Source: Vibrio metoecus (GTDB lineage Bacteria; Pseudomonadota; Gammaproteobacteria; Enterobacterales; Vibrionaceae). Taken from it: DNA of 64,000 nucleotides. How positions within the stretch are numbered: position 1 is the stretch's first letter; every line of letters starts with the position of its first letter. The DNA lies in contig NZ_JJMN01000046.1 in the NCBI RefSeq assembly GCF_000696385.1, forward strand, positions 62,001 to 126,000. The letters are read 5' to 3'. The notes below the pieces were generated by a model, which saw only the letters and a list, made by a program, of their open reading frames with translations, searched no databases and was not told the DNA's origin. This document shows, piece after piece, positions 50,442 through 62,515 of the stretch. Made by a program: the position numbers and the translations under genes.

Positions 50442-52388
50442 ATGACCCATCGAAATATAGAAGAAATGGACTCCAATCCGATACTCAGCCGTATCGGCCG
50501 CCGCATCATTCTTATCATGGTGATTTTAAGTGGCGCCGTGACGTTATTGATGACCCTCACTCAAACCTACATTGATTACAATCGAGAATTCAATAACGTT
50601 GAAGAGCGGCATAATGAAATCAAAACGATTCATGCCGATTTATTGGCAAGCTCGCTGTGGAACTATGATTTGCTGGTTCTCACCCAACGGCTCGAAGGCT
50701 TAGTCAATCTGCCGAATGTGGATTACATGGAAATCACGTCGGGTAACTATCGTTTCTCTGCTGGGCAGCCTGTCTCTAGCATGGCTTTAAGTAGCCGCTT
50801 TCCTCTCAATTTCACCAACCCTGAAACTCATCAACCCGAAAATATTGGAGAGCTGTATGTAGAATCGGATGCTCAGGGCATCTACAACTATTTAATCCGC
50901 CAGTTTCTGGTCACTCTAGCCGTCAATGCGCTCAAAACGGCGATTGTCTGTTATTTGATTTTGTTAATTTTTCACGCCAGTGTGAATCAACGCATTTTTG
51001 CCATAGCCCAATTCTTACGTCAGTACAATCCACGTCACCCGAAGAAGCCTCTGCGTTTGCCTTATAACCACTGGATTATGGAAAAAAACGATGAATTACA
51101 GTGGCTAGGCGATGAAACCAACAAAATCGCTAATAGCGTCACCACGCTTTACCGGAACATCAAAGCGGAACAAGAACGTTTGGAAGACTTTGCCCAAGCC
51201 GCCTCTGATTGGCTATGGGAAACCAACCAGCTTGGAGAGCTGATCTACAGTTCAGAAGCGATGAGCAAAGCCCTAGATCTGACGGATGACACAAAACCCC
51301 AAATGACTTTGATTGAGCCACTCAGATCATCCAATGCATTGATGGAGAGCTTGATCCACCAACGTGATTTTTCCAACTGTGAAGTGGAAATCCAACTCCA
51401 TGATGGATCACATGCCTACTTGCTCTTTCAAGGCATTGCACGCTATGCCGATCAACAATTTCTTGGTTTTCGTGGCACCGCCATTAATGTCACGTCACTC
51501 AAATTGGCTCAACTGAGTTTAGAAATCATGAACCAAGATCTTGAGCAGCAAGTGGCAACCAGAACCGAAGATCTCGAATCCAGCTTAAAACGGTTACAAG
51601 AAACTCAGTCTCAATTGATTGAATCAGAAAAGCTGGCGGCATTGGGAGGCTTAGTCGCCGGTGTAGCACACGAAGTGAATACTCCATTAGGGATTGCGGT
51701 TACCGCCGCTTCCGTGATTCAAGAGACACGAGAATCCCTATTGCAGGCCTTCAACCAACAAACGTTAACCAGCCAGCAATTTGCCAAATTGATGGAACGA
51801 ATGACACAAAGTGCAACCATGTTAGAAAGCAATCTCAACCGCGCCGCACGATTAGTCCGTGATTTCAAACAGACTGCCGTTGACCAAGTATCAGAGAGCC
51901 GAAGTCAATTTAACGTGAAACAAGTGCTGGAAGCCCTTATGGCGAGTTTACACAGTGAGACACGTAAAATTCCCGTCGAACCTCAACTGCATGGAGATGA
52001 AGCGATCATCATGAACAGCTTGCCGGGGGTTCTAACGCAAATCATGACAAACTTGGTCATGAACAGCGTAAACCACGCGTTTGCTACGTGCTCTAACCCA
52101 ATGATTAATATTCATTTTTATCAAAAAGAGCAGAACATCATTATCGAATACACCGATAATGGATGCGGAGTTGGCAAGGAATTACATCAAAAGATCTTTG
52201 AACCCTTTTTTACCACCAAACGTGGACAAGGCGGTTCAGGGTTAGGGCTCAATCTCGTCTTCAATCTGGTAAAACAGAAACTGCATGGTCGGCTCTCTTT
52301 TTCATCCGAACTGGGGCAAGGCGTACATTATGTGATCACCTTACCGCAGGCTTTACCACAAACGGCATTATCCAGTGCCGATATCTGA
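50442..52388 (+). CDS. Membrane hybrid-free sensor histidine kinase with PAS-like domain
   Basis: 648 residues from ATG 50442 (50466 also possible). Membrane helix 1 (RRIILIMVILSGAVTLLMTL), a periplasmic domain of about 110 residues, helix 2 (FLVTLAVNALKTAIVCYLIL), a linker, a PAS-like domain (DWLWETNQLGELIYSSEAM), a coiled coil, then HisKA with phospho-His in GLVAGVAHEVNTPLG. N box TNLVMNSVNHAF, G1 DNGCGVG, G2 GGSGLGLNLV. It has no receiver, so it needs a separate regulator; the REC-HD-GYP gene next door is the obvious candidate. Confidence 0.88.
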   Translation: MTHRNIEEMDSNPILSRIGRRIILIMVILSGAVTLLMTLTQTYIDYNREFNNVEERHNEIKTIHADLLASSLWNYDLLVLTQRLEGLVNLPNVDYMEITSGNYRFSAGQPVSSMALSSRFPLNFTNPETHQPENIGELYVESDAQGIYNYLIRQFLVTLAVNALKTAIVCYLILLIFHASVNQRIFAIAQFLRQYNPRHPKKPLRLPYNHWIMEKNDELQWLGDETNKIANSVTTLYRNIKAEQERLEDFAQAASDWLWETNQLGELIYSSEAMSKALDLTDDTKPQMTLIEPLRSSNALMESLIHQRDFSNCEVEIQLHDGSHAYLLFQGIARYADQQFLGFRGTAINVTSLKLAQLSLEIMNQDLEQQVATRTEDLESSLKRLQETQSQLIESEKLAALGGLVAGVAHEVNTPLGIAVTAASVIQETRESLLQAFNQQTLTSQQFAKLMERMTQSATMLESNLNRAARLVRDFKQTAVDQVSESRSQFNVKQVLEALMASLHSETRKIPVEPQLHGDEAIIMNSLPGVLTQIMTNLVMNSVNHAFATCSNPMINIHFYQKEQNIIIEYTDNGCGVGKELHQKIFEPFFTTKRGQGGSGLGLNLVFNLVKQKLHGRLSFSSELGQGVHYVITLPQALPQTALSSADI

Positions 52389-52496
52389 CCAAGTTCAGAC
52401 CTATAAACCGTCATGTGACAAAGCACATCCACAGCGATTTGGCTGATGTTTGAAAGGACCTAGAGAGGTTAACGGACTTCATTAATCGGGTAACAA

Positions 52497-54038
52497 TTAA
52501 TCGGGCAACGAGGAGCGAATCGCAATGAACTCATCCCAGTGTTCTAGCAATAACTCCACCAACTTAGGTTCAAAATGTCGGCCTTTTTGCGCCACCAGTT
52601 CATTGCGGATTTGCTCATCCGGCCACGGTTCCTTATAAGAACGTCTGGCTCCTAACGCGTCAAACACATCAGCCAGTGCGGTGATACGCCCAGAAATCGG
52701 AATGTTATCCCCTTGCAATTGATTTGGGTAACCGCTGCCATCCCACTTTTCATGGTGCGTAGCCGCAATCTCCTTCGCGACATAGATTAAACGTCGTTTC
52801 GAACGACTCAGGATATCCACGCCATACTCGACGTGTTTTTGCATGATCGCCCACTCTTGGGCATCCAGTTTCCCCGGCTTGTGCAAAATGCTATCCGGAA
52901 TCGCGACTTTACCGACATCATGTAATGGCGAAGCGTTTTTGATCATCTCCGCATCCGTATCTGATAACCCATACAAGTGCGCCAATCGCTCACTGAATAA
53001 AGAGACACGCTGCACATGTGCGCCCGTTTCTCGGCTACGCGCTTCCACTGCATTGGCAAGGTTATAAACGAGCTCCTTCGAGGTTTCACGCAAATCCACC
53101 ATCAAATTAATGTTTTCGAAAGTAAGGCCAATGTTGTACATGTAGATTTCGAGAAGCTTTCGGTCTAATTCAGAGAGCGCCTGCTCAAGCTCCACATACA
53201 GCACGCTATCAACACCACGATCGTCTTGTTTAAAAAAGACATAAGCGTCACCGTAATCATAAGAACAGCCGTTATTCAGCACTTCTTTACAGCGCGCTTC
53301 AACCTCTGTTGGTAAACCTTCGAAGGGGGATTCCACGTATAAATCGACGCATTCTGCAGTGGTGGCGACCGTAAGTGCACTGTACTGCTCACTTCCAGGG
53401 TGTGGATTAACGACACAATAAAAAGCGGAGGCATGCAGTTTCAGCAGCGAGGTAAGCTGGCTCAACACTGCCATTGCATAGGTTTGTAGGGTTCTCGTAT
53501 TCTGCACATTCGCTGACGCTTCAATCACGCGGCTCAAGCCCCGTTTTTGATCTTCAATCAGGCACAAATCACGATAAGCACGCAGCATCGAATAGAGTAA
53601 GGTTCTTAGTTTTTGAGTGGTGAGCTCTGTCTTTTCTTTGTAATCATCGATTTCGTAATCTTTAATCACTTTGTCTTCTGGCGCCTGCCCCGCCTGACCA
53701 GTGCGTAACACCAAACGAACTTGGCGATTTTGCAATGTATCGCGAATGTATCGCACTAAATCTAAACCGGCATCCTCGGTTTCCATCACCACATCAATCA
53801 GAGCTAAGGCAATGTCCGTTTGCTCAGCCATCACTTTTTGCGCTTCAAGCCCCGATAACACCGAAATCAACTCTAGAGAGCGATTTTGAAACTGAAACCC
53901 GCTCAATGCTAAACGGGTGATTTGATGCATCTGTTCGTCATCATCAACCAATAAAACACGCCAAGGATCCAAGTTATGTAGCATGGTCTGTTCCTTCGCT
54001 ACCACCTCACCTTGCCGCATATCTGCAAACAGATCCAT
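52497..54038 (-). CDS. Response regulator with HD-GYP c-di-GMP phosphodiesterase domain
   Basis: 513 residues. Receiver (about 28-150) with VLLVDDDEQMH and phospho-Asp in LALIDVVMETED, a middle DUF3369-like region, then HD-GYP from about 330: HVQRVSLFSERLAHLYGL, metal pair in HDVGKVAIPD, and HHEKWDGSGYPNQLQG with the GYP triplet intact. It should hydrolyse c-di-GMP. GGAGAG precedes ATG 54038. The 3' ends of this gene and the kinase converge. Confidence 0.92.
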   Translation of the reverse strand: MDLFADMRQGEVVAKEQTMLHNLDPWRVLLVDDDEQMHQITRLALSGFQFQNRSLELISVLSGLEAQKVMAEQTDIALALIDVVMETEDAGLDLVRYIRDTLQNRQVRLVLRTGQAGQAPEDKVIKDYEIDDYKEKTELTTQKLRTLLYSMLRAYRDLCLIEDQKRGLSRVIEASANVQNTRTLQTYAMAVLSQLTSLLKLHASAFYCVVNPHPGSEQYSALTVATTAECVDLYVESPFEGLPTEVEARCKEVLNNGCSYDYGDAYVFFKQDDRGVDSVLYVELEQALSELDRKLLEIYMYNIGLTFENINLMVDLRETSKELVYNLANAVEARSRETGAHVQRVSLFSERLAHLYGLSDTDAEMIKNASPLHDVGKVAIPDSILHKPGKLDAQEWAIMQKHVEYGVDILSRSKRRLIYVAKEIAATHHEKWDGSGYPNQLQGDNIPISGRITALADVFDALGARRSYKEPWPDEQIRNELVAQKGRHFEPKLVELLLEHWDEFIAIRSSLPD

Positions 54039-54251
54039 GTTCTCTCCATATTCAAACGCTACTGACCTTATTTAGTTTTAGCACAATGATGTGATATCAG
54101 CGGGTAATATTCCCTATTTTTCAATGATAATTTTGTTAAGAAGGCGGTTATTGCTTCGTCCTCAAGCCAAATTGGTTATAGTTTCACATCGTGAAGACAA
54201 TTCATTGTCTAAACTGGTTGGATAAAAAATAAATCGACGTCAGAGGTATTC

Positions 54252-56249
54252 ATGAAATCATTGTTGACTTATTACCCGTTATACAAAATTGTCACCGTGC
54301 TAGCGGGGCTACCTATCCTTATTGCGCTGTTGCTCGCCACTGACTATTACATGGGTTATCAAGAACGATCCATCAGTGCTGAACATGATCAAAAAACCGT
54401 TCAATTGATCCTTTTGTACGACAACCTCGCACATAATTTAGCACTGGAACGAGGATTAACCGCTGGCGTGATCGGTGCCAAAGGGCAAGGCCCACAGGTC
54501 GAAGCTTTACAAAAGCAGCGTCAAGAAAGCGATCGACACATTGCCGCCTTACTAGATTTCCACTCTGCGTTATTGGATGTCCGCCTTCTTGAACAATTGA
54601 AAGCCGATGTCAAAAGCCAACTCGCGAACTTAAAAAACGTGCGTGAACAAGTTGATGCGTTGAAACCCTCGTTGTCTCCTTTCACTTACTATTCAAACCT
54701 CAACCAGCTCGCCATTGATAACAGTTTAATTATGCTCTCAACGATTGATAGTCCTTCAGTCGCCGAGTTAGGAAGCTCCTTGATTTCCATCGTCATCATG
54801 AAAGAGCGCGCAGGACAAGTGCGAGGGGCGCTCAATGGTGCATTCGCCAGTAAACGTTCAGATGCCGCGCAGTACACGGCGATTAGCGGTTATATCGAAT
54901 CTGGCCGCTATGCGGAGCGTTCAGCACTGATGACGATGTCCGATGAACTTGGCAGCAGTTTGAATCAAATGAAAAATACCAGTGTATGGCAAAACGTCCT
55001 CAACACTCAGCAGAGCTACCTTAGCCAAAAAACATCGCTCGATAACCTACAAGGCCCCGCACCTCAAGAATGGTTTAGTGCAGCAACAGAACAAATAAAG
55101 CTCATTAACCAACTGCGAAACAGCATTCAAGCCCAGATGATTGACCTCTCCACCTCTCAGGCTAAGCAAGCAGAAAGCAATAAATGGAGCATACTGCTAC
55201 TGAGCATCCTCATCGGCTTAGCTTTACTGAGCTCACTCTATTTTTCTGTTCGTAGCCTGAAATCCCGCGTGGGACACCTTACTCAAGGATTGGCGCAGAT
55301 GTCTGCACATCGTGATCTAAGCCAAACCCTCAAAGACACAGGTAAAGATGAAATTTCGCAAATTTCACGTAGTGTCAACGGATTAACCGACAGCATCCGC
55401 CGAGTGCTACAACATATACTCAACACCAATGAACACAGCACTGAGCAACTCACACAGATCGTCACCAGCTCTCAGCAACTGGGTCGCAGTAGCCAAGAAA
55501 CCAATGCAAAATGTTCAAATATCGCTGCGGCGATGACCCAACTATCGCAATCCAGTGTGGAAATCGCCCAATCCTCAGAACGAGCTTTAGAAGAAACTAA
55601 ACAAATGACCGACAAAGTCATTGCTTGCCAAACTCAAAGCCTCACCTCATTCCGTTCCGTGGAAGCGTTAGTTGAACAGATTGAACAAACTCAAAAATGC
55701 ATGAAAGATTTGGAAACGGATGCAGAAAACATCAGCAAAATTGTCGATACCATCAATGGGATCTCCGAGCAAACCAACTTACTGGCACTCAATGCGGCCA
55801 TTGAAGCAGCACGTGCTGGTGAGCATGGTCGAGGTTTCGCGGTGGTTTCATCCGAAGTCCGCGATTTGGCACAGCGCAGTAAATTAGCGACAGAGCACAT
55901 CAGCCAGCTACTAGCGAATATCTCCTCCAACACCAATACTGCCGTGAAAAACATGGATAAAAGCCGTGAGGCCACACATGTCACCTTTGATTCTGTTTCG
56001 ACCGTAAAAACCAGTGTTGCAGAACTGGAGTCCGTGATTGAGTTGGTCAACCAACACATCAACAGCATTGCCAACGCCACCACTGAGCAATCGACCGCCA
56101 GTGACGCGGTCGATCGTGATGTCGATGTATTAGCCGAAATTGCCCAAAACACGGGATCATTGGCGAATACCATGAACGGCATCGTCAGTGAATATCAGCA
56201 TGAGATGGAAGAGATTCGCCACCAGTTAACCGAGTTCAAACTTCAATAA
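54252..56249 (+). CDS. Methyl-accepting chemotaxis protein with NIT-like sensor
   Basis: 665 residues. Helix 1 ([20 protein letters not shown]), a long helical periplasmic domain whose [18 protein letters not shown] stretch resembles nitrate/nitrite-sensing NIT domains, helix 2 ([20 protein letters not shown]), HAMP, and the signalling tip [20 protein letters not shown]. Ligand is unproven. It starts 213 bp from the divergent HD-GYP gene, so chemotaxis and c-di-GMP control may answer to related cues. Confidence 0.88.
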   Translation: MKSLLTYYPLYKIVTVLAGLPILIALLLATDYYMGYQERSISAEHDQKTVQLILLYDNLAHNLALERGLTAGVIGAKGQGPQVEALQKQRQESDRHIAALLDFHSALLDVRLLEQLKADVKSQLANLKNVREQVDALKPSLSPFTYYSNLNQLAIDNSLIMLSTIDSPSVAELGSSLISIVIMKERAGQVRGALNGAFASKRSDAAQYTAISGYIESGRYAERSALMTMSDELGSSLNQMKNTSVWQNVLNTQQSYLSQKTSLDNLQGPAPQEWFSAATEQIKLINQLRNSIQAQMIDLSTSQAKQAESNKWSILLLSILIGLALLSSLYFSVRSLKSRVGHLTQGLAQMSAHRDLSQTLKDTGKDEISQISRSVNGLTDSIRRVLQHILNTNEHSTEQLTQIVTSSQQLGRSSQETNAKCSNIAAAMTQLSQSSVEIAQSSERALEETKQMTDKVIACQTQSLTSFRSVEALVEQIEQTQKCMKDLETDAENISKIVDTINGISEQTNLLALNAAIEAARAGEHGRGFAVVSSEVRDLAQRSKLATEHISQLLANISSNTNTAVKNMDKSREATHVTFDSVSTVKTSVAELESVIELVNQHINSIANATTEQSTASDAVDRDVDVLAEIAQNTGSLANTMNGIVSEYQHEMEEIRHQLTEFKLQ

Positions 56250-56259
56250 CTCGGTTAAC
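56225..56259. terminator. Hairpin spanning the chemoreceptor stop codon
   Basis: Perfect 12-bp arms GTTAACCGAGTT and AACTCGGTTAAC. It overlaps the last codons of the receptor and lies between convergent genes. Weak T tract, so it may act with Rho or protect 3' ends. Confidence 0.6.
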
Positions 56260-56268
56260 TAAGAAAAT

Positions 56269-56796
56269 TTAAGGCTCAGGATTGAGGTATAACTGGCGCT
56301 GAGATAACAACGTTGCCACCCCAGAGGTGGTCAACGCCGAAATAGATTGCCCCCGGAGCAGTGCTTCGCGAAGCGTGGTACTCCGAATAGCCACTCGCTC
56401 AGGGCATGCCATGACAGTCCAACGTTGCAATATCTCCTCAGCTTTGTAGAACTTAGCAAAGTTGAGGAGATTATCAGGCCCCATCACAAAGGTAAGTTCA
56501 CCATCAGGATACCGTGCTTGTAAACGGCTGAGCACAGCATAGGTGGTCACTGAGCTTTGCGGCGTATACAACTCTTGCTCAACGTCTGAGCGCTGCACTT
56601 TATTAGAATCAATATCTGCGATGAATTGATCCAGCAGCTGCAGTCGTTGCTCATAATCGAGCATCACTTTGCCCCAAGCATGAGCAATGCTTGGCACCAA
56701 AAGAATCAAATCAAAATGACCAAGCGAATCAATAATGCTTTTGTGGCCTAAGGTCGGCGGATTAAAGGCGCTGCCAAACACCGCAATCTTTTTCAT
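56269..56796 (-). CDS. NadD-like nucleotidyltransferase
   Basis: A 175-residue cytidylyltransferase-like protein. The nucleotide motif is [19 protein letters not shown] (G-x-F-x-P-x-x-x-G-H, with Ala-Phe in place of Gly-x-F-Asp). The C-terminal [12 protein letters not shown] is the counterpart of the S-S/T-x-x-R motif. It is shorter than E. coli NadD (213). Divergent from nadE, suggesting NAD synthesis or recycling (nicotinate or nicotinamide mononucleotide adenylation). Confidence 0.75.
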   Translation of the reverse strand: MKKIAVFGSAFNPPTLGHKSIIDSLGHFDLILLVPSIAHAWGKVMLDYEQRLQLLDQFIADIDSNKVQRSDVEQELYTPQSSVTTYAVLSRLQARYPDGELTFVMGPDNLLNFAKFYKAEEILQRWTVMACPERVAIRSTTLREALLRGQSISALTTSGVATLLSQRQLYLNPEP

Positions 56797-56898
56797 TGTG
56801 CACCTAGCCGATCAGGAAATACCCTTTCTCGGTTTTCTAATTCAACGATTGCGGTATCATACACCGAAAAATTGACATTGCTTGCAGGAAAGGAACCT

Positions 56899-57729
56899 AT
56901 GGAACACAAGATCCGTGAAGAAATGCGCGTACTGCCTTCGATCGATCCTCATTTTGAAATCGAACGTCGCGTGGCTTTTATTAAGCGTAAGCTGACTGAC
57001 GCTCGCTGCAAATCCCTCGTATTGGGCATCAGTGGTGGTGTTGATTCCACCACCTGTGGCCGCTTAGCCCAACTCGCTGTCGAAGAGCTAAATCAGCAAC
57101 ACAATACTTCTGACTACCAATTTATCGCGGTACGTTTACCTTACGGCGAGCAAAAAGATGAAGAGGAAGCGCAACTCGCACTCTCCTTTATTCGTCCAAC
57201 TCACTCGGTTTCCGTCAACATCAAAGCCGGAGTCGATGGTTTGCATGCTGCCTCTCACCACGCACTGGCGAATACCGGACTTATCCCAAGCGATCCGGCT
57301 AAGGTTGATTTCATCAAAGGCAACGTGAAAGCGCGCGCGCGCATGGTTGCACAGTATGAAATTGCGGGATACGTGGGCGGATTAGTGTTGGGTACCGATC
57401 ACTCGGCAGAAAACATCACGGGGTTTTATACCAAATTTGGTGATGGCGCCTGTGACCTCGCCCCCCTGTACGGCCTCAATAAACGCCAAGTGCGTTTGCT
57501 TGCAGAAACCTTGGGAGCTCCCGCACAACTGGTACACAAAACACCCACTGCGGATCTTGAAGAGCTTGCGCCGCAAAAAGCCGATGAAGCAGCCTTGAAT
57601 CTGACTTATGAGCAAATCGACGATTTTCTGGAAGGAAAACCTGTTCCAGCACACGTGAGTGAACGTTTAATCGCGATTTATCATGCGACTCAACATAAAC
57701 GTCAGCCGATTCCAACCATTTACGACTAG
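56899..57729 (+). CDS. nadE: Ammonia-dependent NAD synthetase
   Basis: 276 residues, equal to E. coli NadE (275). PP-loop [11 protein letters not shown] near residue 45, [14 protein letters not shown], and [20 protein letters not shown]. It amidates deamido-NAD+ to NAD+ using ATP and ammonia. ATG 56899 is chosen over 56872 by family length and the AGGAAAGGAA ribosome site. Confidence 0.95.
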   Translation: MEHKIREEMRVLPSIDPHFEIERRVAFIKRKLTDARCKSLVLGISGGVDSTTCGRLAQLAVEELNQQHNTSDYQFIAVRLPYGEQKDEEEAQLALSFIRPTHSVSVNIKAGVDGLHAASHHALANTGLIPSDPAKVDFIKGNVKARARMVAQYEIAGYVGGLVLGTDHSAENITGFYTKFGDGACDLAPLYGLNKRQVRLLAETLGAPAQLVHKTPTADLEELAPQKADEAALNLTYEQIDDFLEGKPVPAHVSERLIAIYHATQHKRQPIPTIYD

Positions 57730-57745
57730 ACGACTTGTTGACCTA

Positions 57746-57775
57746 CATCAAGCCAAGCCTTCGCTTGGCTTGATG
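57746..57775 (+). terminator. Hairpin after nadE
   Basis: Perfect 13-bp arms CATCAAGCCAAGC and GCTTGGCTTGATG with a CTTC loop, 17 bp past the stop; no T tract. Confidence 0.7.
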
Positions 57776-57978
57776 GTCAAAATAACGCTTTGTGTGGCGC
57801 AACATACTCGTTACACAAAACCACCTAAAATCTTTACTTTTCAGCCTGATAGTGTGATTCCCTCCTGAATATCAACATCTGATATTTCCCGCATAGGATT
57901 CTGTGAACTCTGCTTCATAATTTTTGCAAATGAAATCCGACAATACATATAACTTCAATTAAATATAGGGAATATTGA

Positions 57979-59307
57979 ATGCTGTATGTGGAATTTCTCT
58001 TTCTACTTCTGATGCTGTATATCGGGTCACGCTATGGCGGTATTGGCTTAGGGGTTGTATCTGGGATTGGTTTGGTTATCGAAGTTTTTGTCTTCAAGAT
58101 GCCACCAACCTCACCACCGATCACCGTGATGTTAATCATCCTCGCGGTTGTGACCTGTGCCTCGATTCTCGAAGCGGCTGGCGGCTTAAAATACATGCTG
58201 CAAGTGGCAGAGCGTATGCTGCGCAAAAACCCCAAACGTGTCACGTTGATTGCCCCTTTCGTCACGTACGCCATGACGTTTATGCTGGGTACAGGCCATG
58301 CGGTTTACTCGATCATGCCAATCATTGGTGACGTTGCCCTGAAAAATGGCATTCGTCCTGAGCGCCCTATGGCGGCGGCATCCGTTGCGTCACAAATCGC
58401 CATTACCGCCTCGCCGATTTCGGCCGCCGTGGTTTATTACTTAGCTCAGATTTCCAATCTCAACCATGACATCACTTTGCTCTCCATTCTGATGGTCACC
58501 GTACCTGCAACGCTGTTTGGCACACTACTGATGTCCTTGTACAGCTTAAAACGCGGTAAAGAACTGGAAAACGATCCTGAGTATCAAGCAAGGCTGCAAG
58601 ATCCCGTCTGGCGCGAGAAAATCCTCAATACCACCGCTACGTCACTGGATGAAACCTTGCCAGCTTCAGCACGTAACTCCGTGCTGCTGTTTATCTCCTC
58701 CATTTTCGTGATCGTTTGTATTGCCATGTGGCCTGAAATCCGCACCATTCAAGAAGGCACCAAGCCAATTGGTATGGATATGGTGATCCAGATGATCATG
58801 CTGTGCTTTGGCGGTATCATTCTGCTCGCCACCAAAACGGACCCACGTTCTGTACCTAACGGCGTGGTGTTCAAGTCTGGCATGGTTGCTGCAATTGCCA
58901 TCTTCGGTATCGCATGGATGTCTGACACCTACTTCCAATACGCCATGCCACAATTTAAATCTGGCATCGTGGAAATGGTGACCAACTACCCTTGGACGTT
59001 TGCTCTGGCGCTGTTCATTGTGTCTGTGGTGGTGAACTCACAAGCCGCAGTCGCGCGGATGATGCTCCCTGTTGGTTTAGGGCTGGGTTTAGAGCCTGCA
59101 CTGCTGATTGGCTTGATGCCAGCGTTGTACGGTTACTTCTTTATTCCGAACTACCCATCGGATATCGCCACCGTGAACTTCGATAACACAGGCACCACCA
59201 AGATCGGTAAGTGGTATTTCAACCACTCCTTTATGTCGATCGGCCTGATTGCGGTTATCTCCGCCTGCTGTGTAGGTTTTGTGCTCAGCAAAATCATCAT
59301 CGGCTAA
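57979..59307 (+). CDS. Anaerobic C4-dicarboxylate transporter (DcuA/DcuB family)
   Basis: A 442-residue inner-membrane carrier with 10-12 helices. The N-terminus RYGGIGLGVVSGIGL, and HAVYSIMPIIGDVALKNGIR and SQIAITASPISAAVVYYLA, are Dcu family signatures; the C-terminus has LYGYFFIPNYPSDIATVNFD. It exchanges fumarate, malate or aspartate for succinate during fumarate respiration. It most resembles DcuB, but DcuA cannot be excluded by eye. Confidence 0.88.
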   Translation: MLYVEFLFLLLMLYIGSRYGGIGLGVVSGIGLVIEVFVFKMPPTSPPITVMLIILAVVTCASILEAAGGLKYMLQVAERMLRKNPKRVTLIAPFVTYAMTFMLGTGHAVYSIMPIIGDVALKNGIRPERPMAAASVASQIAITASPISAAVVYYLAQISNLNHDITLLSILMVTVPATLFGTLLMSLYSLKRGKELENDPEYQARLQDPVWREKILNTTATSLDETLPASARNSVLLFISSIFVIVCIAMWPEIRTIQEGTKPIGMDMVIQMIMLCFGGIILLATKTDPRSVPNGVVFKSGMVAAIAIFGIAWMSDTYFQYAMPQFKSGIVEMVTNYPWTFALALFIVSVVVNSQAAVARMMLPVGLGLGLEPALLIGLMPALYGYFFIPNYPSDIATVNFDNTGTTKIGKWYFNHSFMSIGLIAVISACCVGFVLSKIIIG

Positions 59308-59329
59308 ACCGAGGTATGTAATAAATAGT

Positions 59330-59357
59330 AAAGAGCCACGTCATGTGGCTCTTTTTA
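59330..59357 (+). terminator. Terminator of the dcu gene
   Basis: AAAGAGCCAC, loop GTCAT, GTGGCTCTTT, TTTATTT. Almost the same hairpin recurs at 60897-60924. Confidence 0.92.
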
Positions 59358-59496
59358 TTTACGACCAATCTTCATGCTCTCTCTACCCAAATGACTTGGC
59401 ATTGTAGATAGCGGTTGCTACTAATCACTAAAGGCCTCAGAATGGCGGGCTTTGCGCGGATTTGCCGCGCTATTTGATTACTGTTGAGAATGATAT

Positions 59497-60875
<1,379 letters not shown>

Positions 60876-60896
60876 TTTAGGTGTTAAACCAATAGC

Positions 60897-60924
60897 AAAA
60901 GAGCCACATCATGTGGCTCTTTTT
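60897..60924. terminator. Bidirectional terminator between rhlE and guaC
   Basis: AAAAGAGCCACAT and ATGTGGCTCTTTT arms with the same core as the hairpin at 59330. It lies between convergent genes and has A and T runs on its two sides. Confidence 0.92.
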
Positions 60925-60950
60925 GTTGGCTTCTATCGCAACAACAGTGA

Positions 60951-61994
60951 TTACTCACGCCCGTACACGTTGTTCTCTTGCTCTTGAACACGGATAAACG
61001 TTGTACGCTTAGTTAGCTCACGAAGCTCCGCTGCGCCTACGTAGGTACAAGTTGAGCGAACGCCGCCAAGGATGTCTTGAATGGTGCCGTGTACGCTGCC
61101 ACGGTATGGCAATAGTACGGTTTTTCCTTCGGCTGCACGGTAACCTGCTACACCGCCAGAATGCTTGTCCATCGCGCTCTTCGATGACATGCCGTAAAAT
61201 TTCATGAAGGTTTCACCATCTTTTACGATGAGTTCACCGCCTGCTTCTTCATGACCTGCCAGCATACCGCCAAGCATCACGAAATCCGCGCCGCCGCCGA
61301 AAGCTTTCGCTACATCTCCCGGACACGTACAGCCGCCGTCACCGATGATACGACCACCAAGGCCATGCGCAGCATCCGCACATTCGATAATCGCGGACAG
61401 TTGTGGGTAACCGACACCGGTTTTTACGCGAGTAGTACACACAGAGCCTGGGCCAATGCCTACTTTAACAATGTCGGCACCCGCGAGGATAAGCTCTTCT
61501 ACCATATCGCCTGTTACGACGTTACCCGCAGAAATCACTTTGTCAGGAAATGCAGCGCGCACTCTTTGCACGTACTCGACAAGGTGCTCAGAATAGCCAT
61601 TCGCGATATCGACACAGATGAAAATCAGCTCATCCGACAGTGCCATCACATCTTTGGTTTTTTGGAAATCTGCTTCCGATGTGCCGGTTGAAACCATAAC
61701 ATTGTTCAGCGTCGCTTTGTCGGCACTTTTCACAAACTCAGCCCAATCAGCCACAGTGTAATGTTTGTGTACTGCGGTCATCACACCATGCTCAGCCAAG
61801 GCTTTAGCCATGGCAAAACTGCCTACCGAGTCCATATTGGCGGCAATCACTGGTACGCCTGACCATTGACGACCACTATGTTTGAAAGTAAACTCGCGGG
61901 TTAAATTTACTTGAGAACGGCTTTTCAGGGTTGAACGTTTCGGGCGAAACAGGACATCTTTAAAACCTAACTTAAGTTCTTGTTCGATACGCAT
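60951..61994 (-). CDS. guaC: GMP reductase
   Basis: A 347-residue IMPDH-family barrel without CBS domains, as expected for GuaC. The catalytic Cys loop is [37 protein letters not shown] is another signature. It reduces GMP to IMP with NADPH for purine balance. A strong hairpin lies about 95 bp upstream in its leader. Confidence 0.95.
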   Translation of the reverse strand: MRIEQELKLGFKDVLFRPKRSTLKSRSQVNLTREFTFKHSGRQWSGVPVIAANMDSVGSFAMAKALAEHGVMTAVHKHYTVADWAEFVKSADKATLNNVMVSTGTSEADFQKTKDVMALSDELIFICVDIANGYSEHLVEYVQRVRAAFPDKVISAGNVVTGDMVEELILAGADIVKVGIGPGSVCTTRVKTGVGYPQLSAIIECADAAHGLGGRIIGDGGCTCPGDVAKAFGGGADFVMLGGMLAGHEEAGGELIVKDGETFMKFYGMSSKSAMDKHSGGVAGYRAAEGKTVLLPYRGSVHGTIQDILGGVRSTCTYVGAAELRELTKRTTFIRVQEQENNVYGRE

Positions 61995-62088
61995 TGTGTA
62001 ATTCCTTGATTAATTGACGATTTGTGTCTCTTAGCAGAGTGCGTAGTACCTTCGTTGGCAGACGTCAGTACATTTCGGACACAAAAAA

Positions 62089-62115
62089 ACCGGAGCGTTG
62101 GCAGACGCTCCGGTT
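62089..62115 (-). terminator. Terminator-like hairpin in the guaC leader
   Basis: Perfect 10-bp arms ACCGGAGCGT and ACGCTCCGGT with a TGGCAG loop. On the minus strand a T7 run follows, so it would stop transcripts heading into guaC from further right; on the + strand a TTTT follows. The only gene close by is guaC, whose start is at 61994. Confidence 0.75.
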
Positions 62116-62129
62116 TTCAGCATTATAGG

Positions 62130-62515
62130 CCGCGTTTTTTTTCTCTCAAGACTGATATTTGACTTTTTTTTGTGTTACCCTTTCGAAGCTTTCATACCTA
62201 TTCAGTACGTACTTTCCCTCCCCTCTGATATTCCTCTTAATAAACATTGCGTTAGGTTAATTTCGTCAAATTTACGACAGACTCTTCGCCCCAGAGAAAT
62301 CGTTTGCTTCACCGCTGAGATCTTAATAACCTGAGCTAGATCACTTTTTAAACCCATTCTTTTTAGCTCAATTTATCACCTACACCAACAAAATCGATCA
62401 CAGTCACATCACATATAAATAATTCATCGAAGTGAATCATTCGGCGCGCTTATTGCTTAGCTTTACCTATCATTACGTTAGATGTGACCCTTTCAAGGAA
62501 AGGAACTGGTGATCT
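62130..62515. other. Intergenic region upstream of the outer-membrane protein gene
   Basis: 386 bp, AT rich, no convincing gene. TGAGCTAGATCACTTTT near 62332 and CGATCACAGTCACATCACA near 62394 hold CRP-like half sites; GAAAGGAAC precedes the OMP start. Confidence 0.4.

Noticed and set aside
62098..62334. Open frame of 78 codons before the outer-membrane protein gene
   Set aside because: Low-complexity, AT-driven frame that begins inside a terminator hairpin; no ribosome site or recognisable domain.
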